From Atherix ibis (Eukaryota > Arthropoda > Insecta > Diptera > Athericidae): a DNA stretch of 64,000 nucleotides. This document shows positions 46,549-59,104 of this stretch, piece by piece. Below the pieces are notes generated by a model. It had not been told where the DNA came from. It saw nothing but the letters and a program-made list of their open reading frames with translations, and made no database searches. The stretch lies in NCBI GenBank assembly GCA_958298945.1, contig OY282606.1, forward strand, positions 94,247,696-94,311,695. Direction: 5' to 3'. Numbering within the stretch: the stretch's first letter is position 1; each line of letters opens with the position of its first letter. The position numbers and the translations under genes are program-made.

Positions 46549-49500
46549 ACTATCTCATAGAGCAACTGAATATCTCATAGAGCAACTGAATGTCTCATCG
46601 AGCAACTTAATGTCTCATAGAGCAACTGAATATCTCAAAGAGCAACTAAATGTCTCATAGAGCAACTGAATATCTCATAGAGCAACTGCATATCTCATAG
46701 AGCAACTGAATATCTCATAGAGCAACTTAATGTCTCATGGAGCAATTGAATGTATCAAAGAGCAACTGAATGTCTCATAGAGCAACTGAATGTATCATAG
46801 AGCAACTGAATGTCTCATAGAGCAACTGAATGTCTCATCGAGCAACTGAATGTCTCATAGAGTAATTGAATGACTCATCGAGCAACTGAATGTCTCATAG
46901 AGCAACTGAATGTATCATAGAGCAACTGACTGTCTCACGAAGCAACTGAATGTCTCATAGAGCAACTGAATGTCTCATAGAGCAACTGAATGTCTCATAG
47001 AGCAATTGAATGTCTCATCGAGCAACTGAATGTCTCATAGAGCAACTGAATGTATCATAGAGCAACTGACTGTCTCACGAAGCAACTGAATGTCTCATAG
47101 AGCAACTAAATATCTCATAGAGCAACTGAATGTCTCATAGAGCAACTGAATGTCTCATAGAGCAACTAAATATCTCATAGAGCAACTGAATATCTTATAG
47201 AGCAACTGAATATCTCATAGAGCAACTTAATGCCTCATGGAGCAATTGAATATATCATAGAGCAACTAAATATCTCATAGAGCAACTGAATGTCTCATAG
47301 AGCAACTGAATGTCTCATAGAGCAATTGAATGTCTCATCGAGCAACTGAATGTCTCATAGAGCAACTGAATGTATCATAGAGCAACTGACTGTCTCACGA
47401 AGCAACTGAATGTCTCATAGAGCAACTAAATATCTCATAGAGCAACTGAATGTCTCATAGAGCAACTGAATGTCTCATAGAGCAACTAAATGTCTCATAG
47501 AGCAACTGAATATCTCATAGAGCAACTGAATATCTCATAGAGCAACTGAATGCCTCATAGAGCAACTGAATGTCTCATAGAGCAACTGAATGTCTCATAG
47601 AGCAACTGACTGTCTCACGAAGCAACTGAATGTCTCATCGAGCAACTGAATGTATTATAGAGCAACTGACTGTCTCACGAAGCAACTGAATGTCTTATAG
47701 AGCAACTGAATGTCTCATAGGATAACTGAATGTCTCATAGAACAACTGAATATCTCATAGAGCAACTGAATGTCTCATAGAGCAACTGAATGGCTCATAG
47801 AGCAACTGAATATCTCATAGAGCAACTGAATGTATCATAGAGCAACTGAATGTCTCATAGAGCAACTGAATGTCTCATCGAGCAACTGAATGTCTCATAG
47901 AGTAATTGAATGACTCATCGAGCAACTGAATGTCTCATAGAGCAACTGAATGTATCATAGAGCAACTGACTGTCTCACGAAGCAACTGAATGTCTCATAG
48001 AGCAACTGAATGTCTCATCGAGCAACTGAATGTCTCATAGAGTAATTGAATGACTCATCGAGCAACTGAATGTCTCATAGAGCAACTGAATGTATCATAG
48101 AGCAACTGACTGTCTCACGAAGCAACTGAATGTCTCATAGAGCAACTGAATGTCTCATAGAGCAACTGAATGTCTCATAGAGCAATTGAATGTCTCATCG
48201 AGCAACTGAATGTCTCATAGAGCAACTGAATGTATCATAGAGCAACTGACTGTCTCACGAAGCAACTGAATGTCTCATAGAGCAACTAAATATCTCATAG
48301 AGCAACTGAATGTCTCATAGAGCAACTGAATGTCTCATAGAGCAACTAAATATCTCATAGAGCAACTGAATATCTCATAGAGCAACTGAATATCTCATAG
48401 AGCAACTTAATGCCTCATGGAGCAATTGAATGTATCATAGAGCAACTAAATATCTCATAGAGCAACTGAATGTCTCATAGAGCAACTGAATGTCTCATAG
48501 AGCAATTGAATGTCTCATCGAGCAACTGAATGTCTCATAGAGCAACTGAATGTATCATAGAGCAACTGACTGTCTCACGAAGCAACTGAATGTCTCATAG
48601 AGCAACTAAATATCTCATAGAGCAACTGAATGTCTCATAGAGCAACTGAATGTCTCATAGAGCAACTAAATGTCTCATAGAGCAACTCAATATCTCATAG
48701 AGCAACTGAATATCTCATAGAGCAACTTAATGCCTCATAGAGCAACTGAATGTCTCATAGAGCAACTGAATGTCTCATAGAGCAACTGACTGTCTCACGA
48801 AGCAACTGAATGTCTCATCGAGCAACTGAATGTCTCATAGAGCAACTGAATGTATTATAGAGCAACTGACTGTCTCACGAAGCAACTGAATGTCTTATAG
48901 AGCAACTGAATGTCTCATAGGATAACTGAATGTCTCATAGAACAACTGAATATCTCATAGAGCAACTGAATGTCTCATAGAGCAACTGAATGGCTCATAG
49001 AGCAACTGAATATCTCATAGAGCAACTGCATGGCTCATCGAGCAACTGAATGTCTCATCGAGCAACTAAATGTCTCATAGAGCAACTGAATGGCTCATAG
49101 AGCAACTGAATATCTCATAGAGCAACTGCATGGCTCATCGAGCAACTGAATGTCTCATAGAGCAACTGAATATCTCATAGAGTAATTGAATGTTTCATAG
49201 AGCAACTGAATATCTCATCAAGCTACTGAATGTCTCATAGAGTAGTTGAACGTCTCATAGAGTAATTGAATGTCTCATAGAATAACTGAATGTCTCATAG
49301 AGCAACTGAATGTCTCATAGAGCAACTGAATGTCTCATAGAGTAATTGAATGTCTTATACAACAACTGAACGGCTTATAGAGCAACTGAAAGTCTCATAA
49401 AGCAACTGAATATCTTATAGAGCAACTGAATATCTTATAGAGCAACTGAATGTATTATAGAGCAACTGAATATCTCATAGAGCAACTGAATGTCTCATCG

Positions 49501-51630
49501 AGCAACTGAATGTCGCAAAGAGTAATTGAATGTCACATAGAGAAACTGAATGTCTCATAGAGCAACTGAATGTCTCATAGAGCAACTGAATGTCTCATAG
49601 AGCAACTGGCTGTCTCACGAAGCAACTGAATGTCTCATCGAGCAACTGAATGTCTCATAGAGCAACTGAATGTAGCATAGAGCAACTGAATGTCTCATAG
49701 AGCAACTGACTGTCTCACGAAGCAACTGAATGTCTCATCGAGCAACTGAATGTCTCATAGAACAACTGAATGTATCATAGAGCAACTGACTGTCTCACGA
49801 AGCAACTGAATGTCTTATAGAGCAACTGAATGTCTCATAGAGCAACTGAATGTCTCATAGAGCAACTGAATGTCTCATAGAGCAATTGAATGTCTCATCG
49901 AGCAACTGAATATGTCGTAGAGCAACTGAATGTCGCATAGAGCAACTTAATGCCTCATAGAGCAACTAAATGTCTCATAGAGCAACTTAATGTCTAATGG
50001 AGCAATTGAATGTATCATAGAGCAACTGAATATCTCATAGAGGAACTTAATGCCGCATAGAGCAACTGAATGTCTCATAGAGCAACTGAATGTCTCATAG
50101 AGCAACTGACTGTCTCATAGAGCAACTTAATGTCTCATGGAGCAATTGAATGTATCATAGAGCAACTGAATATCTCATAGAGGAACTTAATGCCGCATAG
50201 AGCAACTGAATGTCTCATAGAGCAACTGAATGTCTCATAGAGCAACTGACTGTCTCACGAAGCAACTGAATGTCTCATCGACCAACTGAATGTCTCATAG
50301 AGCAACTGAATGTATCATAGAGCAACTGACTGTCTCACGAAGCAACTGAATGTCTTATAGAGCAACTGAATGTCTCATAGAGCAACTTAATGTCTCATGG
50401 AGCAATTGAATGTATCATAGAGCAACTAAATATCTCATAGAGCAACTGAATGTATCATAGAGCAACTGAATATCTCATAGAGGAACTTAATGTCTCATCG
50501 AGCAACTGAATGTCTCATAGAGCAACTGAATGTATCAAAGAGCAACTGACTCTCTCACGAAGCAACTGAATGCCTCATAGAGCAACTGAATGTCTCATAG
50601 AGCAACTGAATGTCTCATAGAACAACTGAATGTCTCATGGAGCAATTGAATGTATCATAGAGCAACTGAATGTCTCATAGAGCAACTGAATGTCTCATAG
50701 AGCAACTGACTGTCTCACGAAGCAGCTGAATGTCTCATCGAGCAACTGAATGTCTCATAGAGCAACTTAATGTCTCATGGAGCAATTGAATGTATCATAG
50801 AGCAACTGAATGTATCATAGAGCAACTGACTCTCTCACGAAGCAACTGAATGTCTCATAGAGCAACTTAATGTCTCATAGAGCAACTGAATGTCTCATAG
50901 AACAACTGAATGTCTCATGGAGCAATTGAATGTATCATAGAGCAACTGAATGTATCATAGAGCAACTGAATATCTCATAGAGGAACTTAATGCCTCATAG
51001 AGCAACTGAATGTCTCATAGAGCAACTGAATGTCTCATAGAGCAACTGACTGTCTCACGAAGCAGCTGAATGTCTCATCGAGCAACTGAATGTCTCATAG
51101 AGCAACTTAATGTTTCATGGAGCAATTGAATGTATCATAGAGCAACTAAATATCTCATAGAGCAACTGAATGTATCATAGAGCAACTGAATATCTCATAG
51201 AGGAACTTAATGTCTCATCGAGCAACTGAATGTCTCATAGAGCAACTGAATGTATCAAAGAGCAACTGACTCTCTCACGAAGCAACTGAATGCCTCATAG
51301 AGCAACTGAATGTCTCATAGAGCAACTGAATGTCTCATAGAACAACTGAATGTCTCATGGAGCAATTGAATGTATCATAGAGCAACTGAATGTATCATAG
51401 AGCAACTGAATATCTCATAGAGGAACTTAATGTCTCATCGAGCAACTGAATGTCTCATAGAGCAACTGAATGTATCAAAGAGCAACTGACTCTCTCACGA
51501 AGCAACTGAATGCCTCATAGAGCAACTGAATGTCTCATAGAGCAACTGAATGTCTCATAGAACAACTGAATGTCTCATCGAGCAACTGAATATATCGTAT
51601 AGCAACTGAATGTCGCATAGAGCAACTGAA
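46549..51630 (+). repeat. 20-bp minisatellite, about 254 units
   Basis: The consensus unit is AGCAACTGAATGTCTCATAG, kept in exact 20-base register over about 5.08 kb. Variants include ATCTC for GTCTC, TCATCG, ACTGACTGTCTCACGA and TTAATG. Because 20 is not a multiple of 3, each reading frame cycles through all phases and meets TGA and TAG every 60 bases, so it is not coding. The first unit is continuous with the MLE-6 codons for SHRATEYL. Confidence 0.98.
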
Positions 51631-51804
51631 CAATACAGCTTCATGCGATTATTTTCTATTTGCCATAGATTTACCAAAAAATATTTCACAGAGTGGGTTA
51701 ACCGTTGGTTTTATTGCATTGATTCAAATAGAGCCTATTTCGGAAAACTATCTTTTATGCCAAAATCAAAAATTTATCAAAAAATTCTTAACATACCAAA
51801 TTAA
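51631..51804 (+). mobile_element. Mariner relic MLE-6, C-terminal part
   Basis: Just after the array the plus frame reads FTEWVNRWFYCIDSNRAYFG, matching the mariner C-terminal pattern FEDWKKRWHKCI...GSYFEG. It is in the same orientation as 46038-46548. Confidence 0.7.
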
Positions 51805-53850
51805 AGAAAGAAAAAAAACTATATCATGCAATAGTAAAGTAGTTTTAAAATTTGAGCAACTATGAAATGTTTAGTTCGAAATATGTTGAACATTTTTTCA
51901 GGTTCAATTAACAGGGCTCACCATACAAGTTTCCAAAAGAATTTGCCTTACTTTGTGTCTTTTCGCATCAACGCTTTTTCCACAAATAGACTGGCCACTT
52001 TTTAGTTAATCATTAATTCTGTTTCTTCATATTTCATTTTGTTTCGATCCACTGCCTCCCCTTTGCATGGATCAATATTTTTAAAATTAACTACTGCTTA
52101 TATTAATCGACAAGATTTTTAATAAGATAATTACAGAGAAAGGTATCATTAGATTACCACACAGAAAATTAAATGCTTGAACATGTCCGTGTTGTTGGTA
52201 GGAAAGAAGCCATCAGCTACTATTGTAATAGCTCCACTCAAGTCAAAAATTTTTGCAGCGACCACAACTACCGAATGGATATCGTTTTTTGATAACCTCT
52301 TTATGGGTCTCTGATGTAAAGGATGAGATTTCAATGTTTTGATTAGAGAATTATTGCACAACTTAACTCTAAACAAATAGCCAAGCTAAGATAAAAGATA
52401 ATTTATCGATTATTAATGAAAATCTATGAGTATGAATGATTATTGCGTTCGGGCATGGCATCCATATTGTGCGCGAATTCGTTGCGCTTATTTTATGAAT
52501 TACGAAAGTCGCCGTACGAATCCTATTGTATTATTCGAGTTAATTTTCGATCGAAATAATTAATATCTTCTCGATTATTTCTATCGACGTATTCGATAAC
52601 AGTAAATTCTCTTTAATTCTCCTCTCTACCTTATCCTTTTGATTATGATTGCATGTGCAAAAGGTTGCAAAATTTCAAAATCGAAAATAAATGATGGGAC
52701 CCTAATTCTGCATGGATAATATCATGGTCTGTACCTAAGTTGACTCGCATATGCTGGGCCAATAATTAAATTTTCTTTCTCATGGCATTTCGGTACATCT
52801 TCTTTACCATTCGTCAATTTCTCCTTGCTTAAAAGATGATGTACAACATTTTATATTGTATTACAATCAAATTATATGTGCTTAAAGCTTAATATCTGAA
52901 TATATTTATATTCACTATCTGGCATTATTGATACTGTCGTATATCAGGTTAAAAATTAATACCAAATAAAAACAAGATTCTCCATTTTCGGTTAACGTCA
53001 ATTTTTATATAAATTCGTGCATAAATTTGTAATTATTTTTTTACCAATTTAACCCAAATATTCATATTATATTATCAGGTAAATAAACTTTTTTATATAT
53101 ATAAATATGCTGATAAACGGATAAATAAATTCATTCAAAATTTCTTTCAACTTCAAAATGAATTTGGTGGTACTCGTAATGTGAACAGAAACATAAATGA
53201 GACCCTCTGAAAAGACGACTTACGAAAACGAAACAATTTTTGGGATTCATACTGAATTCGTAAATTGTTCATTATTAATATATTTTACTGTGGCTACAAC
53301 AAAAAAAAGTTTGTGTTTAAGAGTTTCACCTGGTGATGGATGACAATCAGACACAACAACACACGTGGTATGCATAATCTTAACCATATGTCATGTCGAC
53401 AGAAAAAAAAGACCTTGCAAAATTTTCACCAATAGTTGCGCAAATAATTTAAGGTGCATGTTTTCATCAATTTATTAAACCTTGAATGGAAATTATTTTG
53501 TTTCAAGCAAACTGAATTATTTTTATCTGAATTTTTTTTTGGAAAAAAAATATTTATTTATGTTAAAAATTTTGAGTCAATTTTTCAAAAATTATAAATT
53601 ATTGCAAAATTGAGAAAATGCAAATTTAAAATTTACAATGAACCTAAAAAAAAATATAAAAATTTTTTTCTAGGGTTATGAGTGTCAAGAGGTCATTTGT
53701 CGATCTGTTAATTTTTGTATTAGATGATAATAATGTCCTTTCTTGGTAAGATGCACTAGTTTTTAGTTCTATTAGCCATAAGATACTGCAGAGAATGTTA
53801 TGTTTTTTGAAAAGAGAAGAAATTTTGGGTAACGTGATATTCCGTTCGCA
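51805..53850. other. AT-rich intergenic DNA
   Basis: An open minus-strand frame of 75 codons (52149-52376) has no motif I recognise. The rest is non-coding by eye. Confidence 0.45.
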
Positions 53851-53852
53851 TA

Positions 53853-55727
53853 CGAGGTCTGTTCAAAAAGTATCACGAATTTTGTGTTTTTTTGAACAAT
53901 TTTTTATTTGTTCATGAATATCTACTTTGTCCCCTTCAAAGTAATATTATACACTCGTGCCAACGTATTTTCCAATCTTCGAAGCACTTCAAAAAATCAT
54001 TTTTTGTGATCTCGTTCAGCTCCTCCATCGATGCCGTCTTTACCTCGTAGCGTAGCGTCGTCCTTTCATGAATCGTAGCGTAGCGTCGTCCTTTCATGGG
54101 GCTCTTCAGTTACGGGAACAAGGAAAAGTCTCAGGGGGCCAGATCTGGGGAATACGGTGGCTGCGGTATTATTTGTGTGTTGTTTTGGCCAAAAATTCGC
54201 GCACAAACAAAGATTCGTGAGCAGAGGCGTTATCATGGTGCAAAGGTCAATTTTTGTTCTTCCATAAATCCGGGCGTTTCTGGCGCATAACTTGCAGGTA
54301 ATAGTCCAACTTCTGCATAACTTGCAGATATTATTCCTTATTGACTGTTCTACCCTATGGCAAGAATTCATGATGCACCACGCCCCTGTAATCGAAGAAA
54401 ACTGTAAGCAAAACCTTCACATTCGACACAACTTGGAGCTTTTTTCGGTCTTGGCTCATGCGGCAGTTTCCATTGGGATTATTGAGCTTTGGTTTCCACG
54501 TCATAACCATAAATCCATGATTCTTCACCAGTTATGACCCTCTGGAGCAAATTTGGGTCGTCACGGACAGAGTCCAACAGCTCCTTAGCAATGTTAATGC
54601 GATGCTGTTTTTTGTCGAAATTGAGCAAAAATCGAAGACGAGCTAAAACGCGTGCAAACAAAGCAGCTGTCAAAATTTAACTGAACATTCAAAATGGCCG
54701 ACCTTATCGGCATAAGTGAGAGACATGAGTACCAACATAACGCCACAAAAAATCTAAAATCGAATATATAGGGTTTTTCGAAATGAGTGATATGATATCT
54801 TTTTAAAAAAAAGCACCCTAAATGTTAAGAAAATTCAAATGTTTTTTATTTATTGTAAAGTACAATCGATACAATTAAGTTCTGAATAAAACGTCATTCA
54901 AATGGCCTCCACGACTTCTTTTGCGGGAACGAATTCGATGAACCCAATTTTCGAGCACTTTTTCCACTAAATCAAGTCGTATGTCATGAATATCATGTTC
55001 AATATTGACTTCTAAAGCTTGAAGAGAATCTGGTTTATTGCTAAAGACCAATAACTTCAAATAACCGCACAAGAAATAGTCGAATGGTGTTAGATCACAA
55101 CTTCTTGGCCTATTCAATGTCACAATTTCTTGAAATAATCGAATCTCCAAACTTTTCTCCCAATAATTCCGTTGTTGTACGTGCTGTGTGGCACGTAGCC
55201 CCGTCTTGTTGGAACCAGATATTGTCAAGATCAACTTGTTCCAATTTCGGCCATAAAAAGTTGGTTATCATCGATCTATACCGCTCTCCATTGACAGTAA
55301 CGGTGTTACCAGCTTCATTTCGAAAGAAGTACGGACCGATGATTCCACCAGACCAAAAACCACACCAAACTGTCAATTTAGGTGAATGTAATGCGTGTTC
55401 ATGAATAATTTGTGGATTTTCTTCGCACCAGAATCGACAGTTTTGTTTATTTACCGCACCACTCAGATGAAAGTGAGCGTACGGAAAGTTGCAATTGGAG
55501 AACGATTATTTTGATAATAAAATTGAATAATTTGTAAACATTGTTCTTGCGTATATATATTTATGATGAAATTGTAAACATTAATGAATGCAATGAAAAA
55601 AAATTATAGATCATAACATATTACAAATGGCCGAAACGTCACTTAGAAATCATATCACTCTTATTGGAAAACCCTAAACGTAACCCGCGGAAATTCAAAA
55701 TTCGCGATACTTTTTGAACAAACCTCG
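53853..55727 (-). mobile_element. Mariner MLE-4 copy 2, split by D2 copy 2
   Basis: Outer ends CGAGGTCTGTTCAAAAAGTA (after TA 53851-53852) and its inverse, ending at 55727 before TA. The D2 element occupies 54771-55674. The minus strand of the left part reads RFLLNFDKKQHRINIAKELL, VITGEESW (the catalytic Asp is Glu), and further broken C-terminal segments. As in copy 1, the DNA-binding N-terminus is missing. A short duplicated segment (TCGTAGCGTAGCGTCGTCCT) lies at 54050-54100. Confidence 0.9.
54771..55674 (-). mobile_element. DD41D deletion derivative D2 copy 2, nested in MLE-4
   Basis: TA at 54769-54770 and 55675-55676. Ends GGGTTTTTCGAAATGAGTGA and GGGTTTTCCAATAAGAGTGA (inverted). The minus strand has the same N-terminal stub-to-AHFHL junction as copy 1 but keeps the segment NEAGNTVTVNGERYRSMITN that copy 1 lost. 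The catalytic half is shifted once near 55110-55130, after FGDSIISRNCDIE. Confidence 0.92.
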
Positions 55728-55729
55728 TA

Positions 55730-57558
55730 TGAGGATAGTAAGTTGATTGTCACAGAATGGGCGGATGATTCCTGATAAGGAAGATAATGCATGCTAGTAG
55801 AATGTGCTATCCAGATTCTGAGCAGTTTTCGTGACCAAAATTTGGGTAAGATTGTCCAGTAGACTAATTAGGCAATAGTTAACCAATATTTCCAAAGAAA
55901 AAACGTTCACTACTTTTCCAGTCCGTATCTCTACTAATGGCAACAGATATTTTTCACCATTTAATAAACTTACTTTCATTAGATTTTTTGATCTAAAAAA
56001 CTGAATAATATAAAATGTTATTATTAAATAATTTCTGCTTATTTTTTTAAATTAAATAATTTGAATATTAAAAATTAATTCCAATGTTAAACGAGACACA
56101 TTTATGACATTATGCTTCTCTGTTTAAATATCAATTTTTTAGTAATTATACAGAAAAAAAAAAATTTAAAAACTAAATTATTTATGAGAAAATTGCATAT
56201 TGCAATTAATTGGCGTTAAAAAATCCATCAGACTATATAATATTTATTTAAGATTGAATAAAACTATTTGTTGGGAATTTAAACAAATTCACTAAAAATC
56301 AGGTTGCTCTTAGAATTTTTCCTTGCATAATAGCTTACAATGTCCAAGTTTGGTTAAGACACACCTTTCCTGTACAGTAGGACAACGCAACCAATAGAGC
56401 TCAATCAGGTAACATTTAGTATAATACCCCGTCGTTTGGAGCATAACCGGTGATCGTATTTATGTCGAAGATTTCCTTGTAGAGTATCGACAGTTTGGCA
56501 GAAGCAAAAAAAAAAAAACATATTGAAATAGGTACATTATCAACGGCCACAATCTGATTTGTACTGTCAACTCGATTTAACTAAACTTTAATTGACAAAC
56601 AATATGGCGTTTGGCTGGAAAATTATGTTCGATTAGCCCAGCCCGCAAATGAGAGCCTCAGATTGACAATGAAAAAATCACTTACACCCAATTCAATACT
56701 ACTGATAGAAGTGTTGTTATTCTGGCACTCAAATTGATATTCAAATCGATTAAAAGTCCAATAAAAGCACACATACACACAGCTTGCTTATGGTTGACTC
56801 GAATTTGTTACAAATTTTTCGCACGTGTTCTGCTATTAACTAATTGTGTAAAATCAACATCCAAATATGGCTTTTTAGTCGATGGTATCAAATTATATCT
56901 CCTCAAAATGGCATTATTGCTGACTCTCCCATTTTTCTAACCATTAAAGTCAGTTTAACTTTCCCATTTTCCCATTTGGTGTTGAGTTACAATGTGCCAT
57001 CTTCCGAAAAGTGCACTTCTATCAATGTGCAAGTTGATTTACAATACACTCTGTCAATGACAATGACATCGTCCGCAACTTTCTCGGCTAAATGTCAAAA
57101 TCCAACAAAAATGTTAACTACAATTCATTCAGTATATTATTAACTTATAACGGGTACATTTTCCATTTTTTTTAAATATATTTTTAAGCATATTATTTTC
57201 ACGTCTTACCTTATATAGAAAATTTATAAAGATTTTCATTTCGTTTATTTATGAATTAAAAATGTGATGTGAAATTTTTAAAGTTTAAAGGTGCCAAAAT
57301 GTTCAACATTTTTGCGGTGGTAAGAAATTTCTTTTACTATTTATACAATATAAAATCAAAAATATAATTTCTTCTTTTTATAATTTGACTAAAATATTTT
57401 TAGAAAAAAATACTAATCTGAAAAAGTTAAGTCATTATTTCTATAGAAGAAAAAAACCTAATAAATTTCATAGTTCGAAAGTATAGTCCTACAATTTGAT
57501 AGTGTTAAAGCACATATGCCATATAAGATAACAATTGTTTAAAATAAAGTACGCCATT
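55730..57558. other. Intergenic DNA, nothing recognised
   Basis: Bases 56340-57130 are less A/T-rich and contain open frames of 68 and 99 codons (56734-56940 and 56844-57143) in overlapping phases. No domain was recognised. Confidence 0.45.
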
Positions 57559-57560
57559 TA

Positions 57561-58741
57561 TTGGGTTGTCCGGGAAATAATTTCGTTTTTTTTATAAAAA
57601 TTCAAGACGATTTTTTTATAGTGATTTTCTTCCATCTTTCTGGCAGTAGCATGATTCCACACTCATAAAATGTTTATTATTTGCTGGCAAAAAACTGATT
57701 CAAGTGATTTTTGACCTCTTCATTTGAATTAAATATTTTACCGTCTAAGCAATTGTGCACAGACCGGAACAAATGGTAATCGGAAGGTGCTAGATCTGGA
57801 GAGTATGGTGGGTTTGGCAGTATATCCCATCCAAGCTCGAACAGCTTTTGCCGAGTGGTAAAACTTGTATGTGGTTTTGCATTATCCTATTGGAACACTA
57901 TATCTTTCCTATTGACTAATTCTGGCCTTCTTCCAAGAACTGATCATTGATTTGCTCGCTAGAAGCTCAAAATAAACGATTCCTTTAAAATCCCACCAAA
58001 CAGATAGCATAACCTTTTTTTGATGAATATTGGCTTTCGAAGTGCTTTGAGCCAGTTCATCTTTTCTACTCCAGGATATTTTGCGCTTAACATTGTTGTA
58101 AACAACCCATTTCTCGTCCCCAGTGATGACACGCTTCAAAAATGGATCATTTTCTTAGCGTTTGAGAAGCAAATCACAAACGTCAATGTGACAGGACAAA
58201 TTTTTTTCCGTAAGAAGATGAGGAACCAATATGTCGAGCTTTGAGATTAAACCTAGCCGTTTCAAATGATCATGAACGATCGTATTCAGTAAATTTAATT
58301 TCTCAGCGATTGCACGAGTTGTTATTTGCCGGTTTGCATCAATTAATAACTTTATTGTGTCTTCATCAGCTTCAACTAACCTTCCAGAACGTGGTGCATC
58401 TTCGAGATCAAAATTGCCGGATCGAAATTTTGCAAACCAGTTTTGGTACTGGCGCTCACTTAACACATCTTCTTCATACACATCGGATAATTTTTTTCTT
58501 GCTTGAACAGCATTTTTATCTTTTCTATAGTAAAAAATTAAAAAAATACCGAAAATCCTGTTTCTCATTTTCCATATTCAAAAGGTATCAACCAAAAACT
58601 ACTGTGCAGAATGAAGCAAGCCTTACTATATCAGCTGTCAAAATACATATGATTATGCGGCTTAAGTGTGAAGTTGGTTGTGAAAAAATACAATTAAGTC
58701 CTCTGTTGGGAAAAAAAGAAATTGCTTTTCGTACAACCCAA
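57561..58741 (-). mobile_element. Mariner MLE-5
   Basis: TA at 57559-57560 and 58742-58743, with terminal repeats starting TTGGGTTGTCCGGGAAATAA (left) and TTGGGTTGTACGAAAAGCAA (right, inverted). At 1181 bp it is close to full length. Confidence 0.92.
57620..58575 (-). pseudogene. MLE-5 transposase, few lesions
   Basis: The minus strand reads AVQARKKLSDVYEEDVLSER, WFAKFRSGNFDLEDAPRSGR, LVPHLLTEKNL, then a stop (TAA near 58155), then VITGDEKWVVYNN, VMLSVWWDFKGIVYFELL, a frameshift, a stop just before DNAKPHTSFTTRQKLFELGW, and SPDLAPSDYHLFRS. All three catalytic Asp are kept. The TGDEKW motif and the LFELGW segment resemble irritans-type mariners. Confidence 0.88.
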
Positions 58742-59025
58742 TAATATTAAGAATTGTTTTTTGTTAATTTTTGAACGTACAATGTGCAGAAGATTGGTTG
58801 CTGGATTTCTAGAAAAACATGCTTTTGATGCTGATTTTATAAATAAACTTTCTTGAGCAATGAGGCTCATCTCTTATTGGTAGATACTTCAATAAGCAAA
58901 ATTATCAAATATGAAAATTTTAAGATCCACAAGTTACTGTATGAAAGCCATTTGAAAATCCACAAGTGACTGTATTTGCGAAAACTGACTGTCTGGTTTT
59001 TGATTTAAAAGTGTAGTTTGAAAAC

Positions 59026-59102
59026 GAAGAAGGAGAGGTCGTTACCCTCTATTCTGAGCGGTAATGCCATTCAGAATAGATAGTAACGACCTCTCTTTCT
59101 TC
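59026..59102. repeat. 32-bp inverted repeat (29/32), 13-base loop
   Basis: Arms 59026-59057 and 59071-59102 pair with three mismatches. The core GAGAGGTCGTTAC pairs exactly. It lies immediately upstream of the DD41D relic D4. Confidence 0.95.
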
Positions 59103-59104
59103 AT

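Noticed and set aside
46549..51630. Array read as a CRISPR or a repetitive protein gene
   Set aside because: There are no unique spacers, the units are direct 20-mers without gaps, and every frame meets TGA and TAG each 60 bases.
52149..52376. Minus-strand 75-codon frame with a valine/alanine-rich core
   Set aside because: No recognisable family and no splice or promoter support; left as unidentified.
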